Assembly: GCA_947630505.1 (NCBI GenBank)
Contig: CANRHV010000027.1
Span: 1-35,520 of the forward strand
Origin: an uncultured Monoglobus sp.
GTDB taxonomy: Bacteria > Bacillota > Clostridia > Monoglobales > Monoglobaceae
Reading direction: 5' to 3'
Length of the DNA: 35,520 nucleotides
The stretch's first letter is position 1; every line of letters starts with the position of its first letter. The position numbers and the translations under genes are program-made. This document shows positions 18,801-25,061 of this stretch, piece after piece. The notes under the pieces are model-generated. The model saw nothing but the letters and a program-made list of their open reading frames with translations. It was not told the origin of the DNA and made no database searches.

Positions 18801-21800
18801 TAAAGCGCACCGCGCGTCTGTCGGGATATTTTGCCGCCTGCTCCCTGAACATTGACACGATATTAGCAGCGGGATAATCCGTTTCCGTTTGGTTAAAGCG
18901 CTCAATTTCGGCGATATTTTCATCGGTTACAAGGCGGATATCTTTGAGCTTACCGCCGCCGCAAAGGCCCGCCGCTATCATTGTGTATACTTCCGCCATG
19001 CGCTTTACGGTCTCAGCCGACAGCTTTTCGGCGGCGTATTCAAATCTGAGCCGATAGTCTCCGCTGTTCTGCTTGAGCACATGAAGCGTGAGCGACGTCA
19101 TCACATCCTCCGAAACGTGCATTTCCATAGGGATGTACCTGCCGTCCACATTCACGCCGGAGAGCATATCGCCCTGATATACAAAGAAACAGTCGGGGCG
19201 TATGCCGTACTCGCCGCAAAGCTGCGGGATATCCGCGCCGTCATGGGCGACAAGCTCATGGAAGGATCTTTGCATATCCGCCATAAAATCCGCGCAGTCC
19301 GCGTTTTCGTCAATATGCGCGAGCACAGGCAGATTGTGCACCATCATGCCGACGGTGTTCTGCAAAACGGGGTCGTGTCTGCCGTTTTCGCCTGTGAAGA
19401 AAATCACGTTTTGCTGATTACAGAAAAGTTTCAGCATATACGCGTAAGCGCTCATAAACAGCGTGCTTTCGGTAAGCTGATGTTCGCTTAAAGACGCGAT
19501 AAGCCTGCCCGACAGCTCCTGTCTTTGGGTAAAAAGCGTGGTGTTATACACGCCGAGTTTGCCCGTAAATTCGACAAGCTCGGGATCGTCGTCGTTGTAA
19601 AGCTCGGTGTCGCCCTCGATATTATCGAGCATTTTTCTGTATACTTCGTTGTCGACTTGAGTAATTTCGGGATGCGCCGCCTCGTACTGCGCGAGGGTCA
19701 GGTTGCTCATTTCCTCTTTGGCGGGCGGTTCGCCGCCGAATACCGCGGCAATATTGCCTATTATGATCGAGGCCGAGGTACCGTCGCAGATAATATGGTG
19801 CATAACAAGCACAAGACACAGTCCCGCGGGCGTTTTGAAAATAACCGCGCGCGTGAGAAGGTCGTTTTCCAGATCAAAAGGCAGATCGACGCTTTTGGCA
19901 AGCGTGTTTTTGTCGGTGACCTCAGTCTGTTTTATTTCCGCCGTTATTTTCCTGCCCGAGGGCGCGAGCGACGGAACGCCGTCTATTATTTTAACCGACG
20001 CGCCGAGTATCGGATAATCGCTCAGCACCGTTTCAACGGCGTTTTTAAGACGCGTTTCGTCCGCCATATCGCTCGGCAGCAAAAGCGAGAACACGTTGTT
20101 GTACGCGGTTCCCTTTTCGTCCTGACAATCAAGGTAAATGCTCATCTGCGCCCTTGTGAGCGGATACGAATCGGCCTCCTCGCCTTTATATGACGATAAC
20201 TCCGAGCCGTCTCCGACGGTCTCCGAAAGCAGCTTCGGGGTCTGCGAAGTGAAAACCGAGCTCGCGGATATTTCTATTCCTTTTTCTCTCAACGCCTTTT
20301 GAAGCATTAGCACTTTTATTGAATCGCCGCCGAGCGCGAAAAACTCGTCGTTAATTCCTATATTTTCAATGCCGAGAATTTCCTCAAACGCCTGCGCGAT
20401 AAGCCTTTGCCTGTCGTTTTCGGGAGCTTTGTATTCGGCGCGCCTTAAATCGATCTCGGGTTTGGGCAGTGCCATGCGGTCAAGCTTGCCGTTCGCGTTC
20501 ACGGGCAGCTTTTCAAGGCGCACAAAAAACTCCGGCACCATATATTGGGGCAGCTTAGATGAAAGGGCTTTTTTCATCTCTTTTTCGTCCTTTTCGCCGC
20601 TTGATATGTAATACGCCGCGAGGAATATCTGCCCGGTCGCGTCCATAAAATCCTTTACCGCCGTGTCGCTTATGCCGTCTATCTCGCGTATGGCGGATTC
20701 TATCTCGCCCGGCTCAACGCGCTGGCCGTTTATTTTCAGCATCCAGTCCTTGCGGTTGAGATACAGAATGTTTCCGTCGGGCAGGCGTTTGCCGAGATCG
20801 CCCGTGTGAATAAGCACGTCGTGGCCGTCGATGTTTTTAAACGGATTCGGAGTAAAGGCTCTGGCGGTCTCTTCGGGGCGGTGCAAATATCCTTTTGCCA
20901 TATGACCCGCGATGCAGATCTCGCCCTCGTCGGCAAGATTCCCGTTTTCGTCAAGCACATAAGCGCTCACATTGCCGCTCGGCTTTCCTATGGGAGTGTT
21001 GTCATAGGCTTTGTCCACAACGAATGTGAGGCACTCTCCCGTGAGCTCCGTCATGCCGTAGCAGTTCAAAAGCCGATAGCCGTCCGGCGCTATCTGCGAC
21101 AAACGCTCGCCGCAGCTCACAACGGTGCGCAGGCTGTCGCCCTTTCGGGTGAAGTAGCGCAATACCTTCGGCATTATAACGGCTGAGGTTATTTTGTGCT
21201 CGTCGATAAAATCGGCAAGGCTTTCGGGGTCGCCTTTTAATTCATCGGGAATTATTATTTCGGTAATGCCGTTCGCGAGGCCCGTGAAAATATCACCCAC
21301 CGATAGAATAAAATAGAACGCGACATTGATTCCGTATATATCATCATCTTTAAGCTCCAAAATGCCGCTGTAAAGCATGACCTCGTTTTTTATCGACTCA
21401 TGATCGTGGATAACTCCTTTGGGTTTTCCGGTTGAGCCCGAGGTATAAATTATAAGCGCGGTATCATCGGGCTTTACGCCGCATATTTCCGATACGGGCT
21501 CAAAGCGGTACGCATCGTTTATAAAATCGTCGTCGATGACGATCTTCGCGCCGCAGTCACTTTGTATGTACGCCTTGCGGTCCGCTGGATAATGGTCGGA
21601 AAGCGGCACATAGGCGCCTCCCGCCATAAGTATGCCGAACATGGCCTCTATAAATCCGATGCCCCTAGCGGCGGTTATCATCACGGCGTCGCCGCGCCGA
21701 ATACCCTGCTCTTTAAGCTTAGCAGTAATGCGGCGCGCGTTTTCGTCAAGCTGCCCGTAGGTGTCCGTCCTGCCCGTTGACGGTTCCGACAAGGCGATCC

Positions 21801-21843
21801 TGTCGCCGTGCTTCATGGCTTGTTCTCTGAATAAATTCAACAT
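12868..21843 (-). CDS. Trimodular non-ribosomal peptide synthetase with terminal reductase
   Basis: The 2991-residue cytoplasmic synthetase reads A1(1-460)-T1(Ser508 in LGGDSI)-C2(555-975; HHIICDG at 682-688)-A2(990-1478)-T2(Ser1522 in AGLSSI)-C3(1570-1985; HHIISDG at 1698-1704)-A3(2003-2495)-T3(Ser2541 in LGGTSL)-reductase(2615-2991; TGVTGFLG at 2627-2634, Tyr2785/Lys2789 of YxxxK). There is no epimerase, methylase or thioesterase. Each A domain has the YTSGSTG loop and an A10 lysine. Three carrier domains imply three building blocks, and the Lys2/CAR-type reductase should release the chain as an aldehyde or alcohol; related gut clostridial enzymes give peptide aldehydes and pyrazinones. A1 lacks the Asp that holds the alpha-amino group. 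The product is unknown. No phosphopantetheinyl transferase is in the window. It is the first gene of the operon with the MATE exporter, from the promoter at 21962-21990. Confidence 0.95.
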   Translation of the reverse strand: MLNLFREQAMKHGDRIALSEPSTGRTDTYGQLDENARRITAKLKEQGIRRGDAVMITAARGIGFIEAMFGILMAGGAYVPLSDHYPADRKAYIQSDCGAKIVIDDDFINDAYRFEPVSEICGVKPDDTALIIYTSGSTGKPKGVIHDHESIKNEVMLYSGILELKDDDIYGINVAFYFILSVGDIFTGLANGITEIIIPDELKGDPESLADFIDEHKITSAVIMPKVLRYFTRKGDSLRTVVSCGERLSQIAPDGYRLLNCYGMTELTGECLTFVVDKAYDNTPIGKPSGNVSAYVLDENGNLADEGEICIAGHMAKGYLHRPEETARAFTPNPFKNIDGHDVLIHTGDLGKRLPDGNILYLNRKDWMLKINGQRVEPGEIESAIREIDGISDTAVKDFMDATGQIFLAAYYISSGEKDEKEMKKALSSKLPQYMVPEFFVRLEKLPVNANGKLDRMALPKPEIDLRRAEYKAPENDRQRLIAQAFEEILGIENIGINDEFFALGGDSIKVLMLQKALREKGIEISASSVFTSQTPKLLSETVGDGSELSSYKGEEADSYPLTRAQMSIYLDCQDEKGTAYNNVFSLLLPSDMADETRLKNAVETVLSDYPILGASVKIIDGVPSLAPSGRKITAEIKQTEVTDKNTLAKSVDLPFDLENDLLTRAVIFKTPAGLCLVLVMHHIICDGTSASIIIGNIAAVFGGEPPAKEEMSNLTLAQYEAAHPEITQVDNEVYRKMLDNIEGDTELYNDDDPELVEFTGKLGVYNTTLFTQRQELSGRLIASLSEHQLTESTLFMSAYAYMLKLFCNQQNVIFFTGENGRHDPVLQNTVGMMVHNLPVLAHIDENADCADFMADMQRSFHELVAHDGADIPQLCGEYGIRPDCFFVYQGDMLSGVNVDGRYIPMEMHVSEDVMTSLTLHVLKQNSGDYRLRFEYAAEKLSAETVKRMAEVYTMIAAGLCGGGKLKDIRLVTDENIAEIERFNQTETDYPAANIVSMFREQAAKYPDRRAVRFKDEILTYSQVDDISERIANKIRSLGIGGGDVVSILIPRCAYMVTASLGALKSGAAYQPLDPAHPADRLEFMMSDADAKLLIADEELLSKAPEYKGAILLTKDIPDLPDLGRIEKDPEPNDLFTLLYTSGSTGVPKGVMLEHGNIANFCRWYRDFYKMDEHSRAAAYASYGFDANMMDMYPALTAGACVCIVEEEIRLDLIELEKWFDRLGITHSFMTTQIGRQFYSMASPEKLKYLSVGGEKLVPVRPKDTDTRFYNCYGPTECTIFTTVMPVKRLYERVPIGKAIANYKCYVVDENLRRLPPLVPGELLIAGRGVARGYLNRDDLTEKAFIRNPFSDDEDYKRAYRSGDVVRLLPNGEIDFIGRNDGQVKVRGFRIELTEVEGVIREFDGVTDATVQAFEDEETGEKYIAAYIVGDGEINISALNDFIRERKPSYMVPSVTMQIPSIPLNQNQKVNKRELPKPVRKQNEIIPPQNETQQKIFDLTAEALGYADFGITTDIYDAGLSSIGAVRLNVLLSKAFDAPVKTSDLKENNTVQKLERFFANAEKSEVFEIQSDYPLTKTQEGIFVEAIAHPETTIYNIPVLLKLGGGIDEDRLKTAVIRAINAHPYIKTRLFMDDDGNIRQRRSDGDLSFDESSIETVAADDIESIKPRLAKPYNLLGGRLFSAKLIKADGLYLFLETHHIISDGASLSIILRDISRAYDGEGLAAESYSSFEAALSEEKARASEEYVKAKDYYASLLGGCDADCLPKPDKNESETKAGFMTLRSSLSPKEVEAYCQKHKVTPNGFFNAVFGFVLGRYNNADDAVFTTIYNGRSDSRTENSLGMFVKTLPVYCDIDGQRTVLELVKETGSQLLDSMENDVYSFAEISREYGVSADIMVAYQDSGISEHVIGGEKCAVTTLSLDAAKSKLSVDITIKDGAYEYAAEYYANLYSDGFIKTFMSSMDAAAASFIASTYIGEVSMLSSEDAEAIKSFNDTDYPIELVSVNRLFESQAAAHPERIAVISGGESLTYGELNARANRIAHTLIEKGVRLDEPVGMLLPRDVNIPAAEYGIMKAGGAFLPMLPDYPDDRVDFCLRDSHARFVITTDELKQERAELFGGKPYAALALSELLQNENASDPETDIPENSLAYCIYTSGSTGTPKGVMIEHGSLCNFVNANPKNKETFEYVNGGKTALSVAAVSFDFSVMEIHISLCNGMTVCIATDEEIHDPLALAKIIEENNVEVMCGTPSFMTNIAEIPQAAKALSRIKMYDLGAEAFTPSLYGLLRKASPDAVIVNGYGPTETTVSCIAKVMTSGENITIGNPAANVKAYIIDKHRHILPAGAKGELAIGGLGVGRGYVGLEKKTAEAFIRLENGRVYRSGDIARYLSNGEIEFFGRADNQVKLRGLRVELDEIMNVMCGYPDVTNAVVIVKGEGQQQYLCGYFTASKQIEKQALTEHLKKSLAHYMVPSVLIQLDKLPMTKNGKIDKKALPEPEAAQQRSAGRKAANDTEQIFCDMFAAVLGLDTVYADDDFFELGGTSLLASKIAVRCMTQNIPVVYKDIFDNTTPEKLAAFVNASETPVAETKTAAEINTNEEQEPLYDVLKYNTARHVGEINYTDIGNVLVTGVTGFLGAHVLKQLIDSGAKKIFCLARNNGKLTAEERVKMMLMFYFDDTYDELFESGITVIDSDITSSDLTDKLRGYDFDTVINCAACVKHFTNSDILEKVNVEGVENLISACLELDKSLVQISTVSVGGESINGSIPEYVKLSESMLEFGQNLDNKYINTKHRAEKAVLTAVGDKGLKGKVIRVGNLMSRENDGEFQANFRTNNFMNTLRAYAALGCFPISELDTEVEFSPIDCVAAAILKLAGTPDKFTVFHAYNSHFVHMDNVIEGMRENSIIIKNVSDEEFEKRFNEMLSSDEKSMEVSALISYKENDAEHRMIESVNRFTVKALYKLGFSWPLINENYISRAINALVTLGFFDNAADIK

Positions 21844-21961
21844 TTCATATTCATCTCCTTCGTTTTGGATTTATACGGTTACGCTTTTAATATCACATCT
21901 TCGAAAAGCGCTGCCGCCCATGCACCGGCGGACAAACCGTTCCGAAATTTTATTTACTTTA

Positions 21962-21990
21962 ATCGTATCACAAAAATTGTGATATTTCAA
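21962..21990 (-). promoter_or_regulatory. NRPS promoter with operator-like palindrome between -35 and -10
   Basis: On the minus strand TTGAAA (21985-21990), 17 bp, then TACGAT (21962-21967). The palindrome TATCACA-ATTTT-TGTGATA (21966-21984) fills the spacer and takes the first two bases of the -10. A protein bound there would exclude RNA polymerase. The leader is about 110 bases. Confidence 0.65.
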
Positions 21991-22008
21991 CAATAAATTG
22001 CCGATTTG

Positions 22009-22041
22009 AAACTTATTTTATAGCATATATAAAATAAGTTT
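22009..22041. promoter_or_regulatory. Perfect 14-bp inverted repeat upstream of the NRPS promoter
   Basis: Arms aaacttattttata and tataaaataagttt flank the 5-base spacer gcata. It is centred about 70 bp upstream of the inferred NRPS start site and about 175 bp from the kinase promoter. It is probably a protein-binding site. It is AT-rich and could also melt or form a cruciform. The rest of 22042-22170 shows nothing I can assign. Confidence 0.5.
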
Positions 22042-22174
22042 AACATTTTTTGCTCTTAAATTCAACGCTTTGACATAAAAGTCATCTATAGCGGCGTGAA
22101 CGGCATTCTATTCGGGGGCTTGGCGGACAAAGCCGGTTAACAGATAGTGCCACTCGGCTGTCATTTTCGGGGTA

Positions 22175-22203
22175 TTGATTTGTTTTCGCGCTTATGATAT
22201 AAT
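22175..22203 (+). promoter_or_regulatory. Sigma-A promoter of the sensor kinase gene
   Basis: TTGATT (22175-22180), exact 17-bp spacer, TATAAT (22198-22203). It is nearly identical to the Fic promoter at 23627-23655, spacer included. Confidence 0.85.
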
Positions 22204-22295
22204 ATTTTAAAATTATATAGCCGCGATGAAAAATTCCGATAAGCCTAAAAAATCATAACCGAATTTACAAATTTTACCGAAAAGGAACCTTATGT

Positions 22296-23588
22296 ATGAA
22301 CATATATTATTTTGCCGATATATTGACCGTAATATTTGAGGCTTTTATGATATTTATTTTTTTGGAAACATTATTCGAGGAACGAAGTATTTTTCCGAAA
22401 TGGGTATATGTCATAGGAGTCGGAATTTTGTCGGGGTTGCTGCTGCTGAGCAATGCCGTTTTCAGCTTTAATTTGCTTAACGCGTTCGCGATGGCGCTTT
22501 CGGTATTTATCGTATCTCTGATGTATAAAGGTTCCGCGGCGCTGAAGCTTATCGCGTCGATCACCAGTATTCTGTTTATCGGCGTGATCGAAATAATTGT
22601 AATGTTTTTTATCACATGGATCTTTAACATAACGGCCGAGGAAGCTGTCCAAATACCCGAATACCGCGTTTTGGGAATAATGGTTTCAAAGCTTGCCGCG
22701 CTGGCCGGATTTACTATATTGAGGGTAAAACTGAAAGGGCATGAATTTGATATAGGAACTTCTTACTGGCCGCTGTTTTTCTGCTTGTTTGCCAATTCGA
22801 TAGTCGCGGTGTTTTTGCTTTTTAAAATGTCGTATGAGCTAAAAGACACTCCCATGAATAATCTTGCGATAATCTGTTCGTTCGGGCTCCTGTTCAGCAC
22901 GATATTCGCCCTGTATTTATATGAGCATCTGGCAAAGCAAAGCTATGAAATATCAAAAAATAAAATGCTTGAGGTGCAGCTAAAAGAGCAGTTAAAGCAT
23001 TATGACAATATAATGATGACGCAGGGCCAGGTAAAGAAAATCCGGCACGACCTTGATAATCACCTGCACGCGATAAAGGCGTATATTGAAAAAGACGAAA
23101 ACGAAAACTGCCTGAAATATATCGAGAGGCTTATCGGCGGCATTTCAAAAAGCGACTCATATATTGACACGGGGAACACGGTCCTTGACGCGATACTGAC
23201 GTTAAAGAAAACCGCGGCCAAAGAAAAAAATATTGAATTTAACCTAAAAATATGTATTCCGAAAGATCTGCCTATGTCCCACGAGGACGAGTGTATTATA
23301 TTCGGAAACGCCTTGGATAACGCTATAGAGGCCTGCGATAAAGTAAAAGAAAACAGATATATTAACGTTTATATGCAATATGACAGAGACAAATTAATAT
23401 GCAAAATTACAAATTCATGCGCAAATGAAAGCGATAAGCCCAAAGTCACGACCAAAAAAGATGAGAAAAACCACGGCATCGGCACAGATAACATCATGAA
23501 AGCCCTTGATAATTATAAAAGCGTTTCAAAGGTTACGCGCTCCGATAATGAATACGAGTTGTTTTTTATAATAATGGATCTGATATAA
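22296..23588 (+). CDS. AgrC-like GHKL sensor histidine kinase, no adjacent response regulator
   Basis: The 430-residue protein has six or seven hydrophobic helices in residues 1-215, a short linker helix, and a SpoB/AgrC-type phosphoacceptor IRHDLDNHLHAIKAY with His251. A GHKL ATPase domain follows, with N-box GNALDNAIEAC and G2-like GIGTDNIMKAL. The architecture is that of quorum-sensing peptide receptors (AgrC, ComD, DUF/GHKL group), membrane-bound and signalling by phosphotransfer to a LytTR regulator. No such regulator, AgrB or pro-peptide gene is seen nearby. AAGGA lies nine bases before the ATG at 22296; an ATG at 22292 is out of frame. It is divergent from the NRPS, which suggests, but does not show, control of that operon. 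Confidence 0.9.
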   Translation: MNIYYFADILTVIFEAFMIFIFLETLFEERSIFPKWVYVIGVGILSGLLLLSNAVFSFNLLNAFAMALSVFIVSLMYKGSAALKLIASITSILFIGVIEIIVMFFITWIFNITAEEAVQIPEYRVLGIMVSKLAALAGFTILRVKLKGHEFDIGTSYWPLFFCLFANSIVAVFLLFKMSYELKDTPMNNLAIICSFGLLFSTIFALYLYEHLAKQSYEISKNKMLEVQLKEQLKHYDNIMMTQGQVKKIRHDLDNHLHAIKAYIEKDENENCLKYIERLIGGISKSDSYIDTGNTVLDAILTLKKTAAKEKNIEFNLKICIPKDLPMSHEDECIIFGNALDNAIEACDKVKENRYINVYMQYDRDKLICKITNSCANESDKPKVTTKKDEKNHGIGTDNIMKALDNYKSVSKVTRSDNEYELFFIIMDLI

Positions 23589-23626
23589 AACTTAGGCGCA
23601 AAACACAGCGTTATTTCCCTTGAGTA

Positions 23627-23655
23627 TTGATTTATTTTTGCTCTTATGATATAAT
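23627..23655 (+). promoter_or_regulatory. Sigma-A promoter of the Fic gene
   Basis: TTGATT (23627-23632), 17 bp, TATAAT (23650-23655). The spacer differs from that of the kinase promoter at only three positions. It begins about 40 bp past the kinase stop. Confidence 0.85.
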
Positions 23656-23689
23656 ATTATTAGGCAAATCAATATTTAAGGAGCGAGAA

Positions 23690-24667
23690 ATGGAATACAA
23701 ACCTCCGTTCACCATTAATGAAAATATAATAAATATGCTTGCCGAGATCAGCGAGTTAGTCGGCCAGATAGGCGTTACGAGCAAAGACAATATCAGCCCG
23801 AGACTGCGCCGCGACAACAGAATAAAAACGATCCACTCGTCATTGGCTATAGAGCACAACACGCTGTCGCTTGATCAGGTCACCGCCGTGATAAACGGCA
23901 AGCGTGTTCTTGGCGAGCCTCGGGAGATCCGCGAGGTTCAAAACGCCTATGACGCTTATGAAGTAATACGCGAATTTGATCCTTTCAAAATCGAGGATCT
24001 GCTCAGGGCGCACGGCATAATGATGAACGGGCTTGTGAGCGAAAGCGGCTGTTTCCGAACAGGCGACGTGGGAATATTTGACGGCGACAAGCTTGTTCAC
24101 GCCGCGCCTCCCGCGGACCTTGTGCCGCAGCTGATTTCGAACCTTTTTAGGTGGTACGCGGAGACCGAGATACACATACTGATAAAAAGCTGTATATTCC
24201 ATTATGAATTTGAGTTCATACATCCGTTTTCCGACGGCAACGGCCGAATTGGCAGGATGTGGCACACTCTGCTGCTCAGCCGATGGAACAAGATATTTGA
24301 GTGGCTCCCGATCGAGGAGCTTATCAAGGAGCGCCAAAAGGATTACTACAACGCTTTGGCGGCCTCGGACAAGAGCGCCGATTGCGCCGACTTTGTTGAA
24401 ATGATGATGAAAGTCATCCGTGACGCTTTACTAAGTCTTAACAAAACCGACCAAGATACCGACCAAGTAAGCGACCAAGTTAAAGCGCTGCTTGACTGCT
24501 TGGGAAACAAAGAACTGTCCGCGGTTCAGCTGATGGAACGCCTTAACCTCTCCCACCGCCCCACATTCAGAAAAAACTATCTGCGCCCCGCCCTTGAATC
24601 CGGTCTGATAGAAATGACTATCCCGAATAAGCCAAACAGCCGAAATCAAAAATACAGAAAAAAGTAA
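23690..24667 (+). CDS. Fic family protein with C-terminal winged helix
   Basis: The 325-residue protein has a Fic_N region, the Fic core and a DNA-binding-like tail. The catalytic motif HPFSDGNGRIGR is complete at residues 178-189, so AMP transfer to a target hydroxyl is expected. The N-terminal helix SSLAIEHNTLS (about residues 47-57) matches the class II autoinhibitory motif [S/T]xxxE[G/N] loosely, with His after the Glu. The tail from about residue 245 (DQDTDQVSDQVKALL, then ELSAVQLMERLNLSHRPTF) is a winged helix seen in many Fic proteins. AAGGAG lies six bases before the ATG at 23690; the frame is open further upstream through the promoter and was not used. The target is unknown. No small antitoxin gene precedes it. 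Confidence 0.93.
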   Translation: MEYKPPFTINENIINMLAEISELVGQIGVTSKDNISPRLRRDNRIKTIHSSLAIEHNTLSLDQVTAVINGKRVLGEPREIREVQNAYDAYEVIREFDPFKIEDLLRAHGIMMNGLVSESGCFRTGDVGIFDGDKLVHAAPPADLVPQLISNLFRWYAETEIHILIKSCIFHYEFEFIHPFSDGNGRIGRMWHTLLLSRWNKIFEWLPIEELIKERQKDYYNALAASDKSADCADFVEMMMKVIRDALLSLNKTDQDTDQVSDQVKALLDCLGNKELSAVQLMERLNLSHRPTFRKNYLRPALESGLIEMTIPNKPNSRNQKYRKK

Positions 24668-24720
24668 TTCATAATTGATCATTAAATAACGACCAAATAA
24701 CGACCAAAACGGATTTTCGG

Positions 24721-24764
24721 AAAAAGCAAAACCCCCGAAACGCCGCAAAATCGGGCATTTCGGG
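24721..24764 (-). terminator. Rho-independent terminator of the tRNA gene
   Basis: On the minus strand CCCGAAA...TTTCGGG (24734-24740 with 24758-24764), with inner GCC/GGC pairs, is followed by GGTTTTGCTTTTT. It lies about 10 bp after the CCA end. It may also serve the convergent Fic gene poorly from the other side. Confidence 0.75.
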
Positions 24765-24774
24765 AGCTTTAGAC

Positions 24775-24851
24775 TGGTGGACCTTCAGGGACTCGAACCC
24801 CGGGCCGACCGGTTATGAGCCGGTTGCTCTAACCAACTGAGCTAAAGGTCC
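24775..24851 (-). tRNA. tRNA with CAU anticodon (elongator Met or lysidine Ile2)
   Basis: A 77-base gene with encoded CCA. Acceptor GGACCTT pairs with AAGGTCC, the D arm is AGCTCAGTTGGTTAGAGC, the anticodon stem is ACCGG-CTCATAA-CCGGT giving anticodon CAT, and the T arm is CCGGG-GTTCGAG-TCCCTG with an imperfect pair. The GGACCUUUAG 5' end resembles Firmicute tRNA-Ile2, where the C is converted to lysidine by TilS, more than tRNA-fMet. Elongator Met cannot be excluded from sequence alone. Confidence 0.95.
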
Positions 24852-24883
24852 ATAAGTTAATTGCTCCGCGCAGGAACTTTTAT

Positions 24884-24912
24884 ATTATAGTATATTATTA
24901 TTGATTTGTCAA
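24884..24912 (-). promoter_or_regulatory. Consensus sigma-A promoter of the tRNA gene
   Basis: Perfect TTGACA (24907-24912), 17-bp spacer, perfect TATAAT (24884-24889), about 25 bp upstream of the mature tRNA 5' end. Confidence 0.92.
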
Positions 24913-24989
24913 GGGTTAATTTTGAAAAACTGAATAAAATTTTTTTGGATTTTATTATTAAATTTTGCTCTATTATGGGGTAAAATTAT

Positions 24990-25018
24990 TTGACTTATGG
25001 TTTTAAATGGTGTACAAT
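24990..25018 (+). promoter_or_regulatory. Sigma-A promoter of the GH3-ABC operon
   Basis: TTGACT (24990-24995), 17 bp, TACAAT (25013-25018). The start of the secreted hexosaminidase is about 43 bp after the -10. Confidence 0.8.
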
Positions 25019-25061
25019 AAAATATGATACTGAAATTTTGCCTGTGGAAAGAGGTTTTTAT

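Noticed and set aside
22070-22100. TTGACA at about 22070 as a further kinase promoter
   Set aside because: No -10 element lies at the right distance downstream.
23627-23689. Longer N-terminus for the Fic protein
   Set aside because: These codons overlap the -35 and -10 elements, and AAGGAG precedes the ATG at 23690.
23690-24667. Fic gene as part of a toxin-antitoxin pair
   Set aside because: No small antitoxin gene lies next to it. An inhibitory-helix-like motif is within the protein itself, as in self-regulated Fic proteins.
24775-24851. tRNA as the attachment site of an integrated element
   Set aside because: No integrase, excisionase or duplicated tRNA end was seen on either side.
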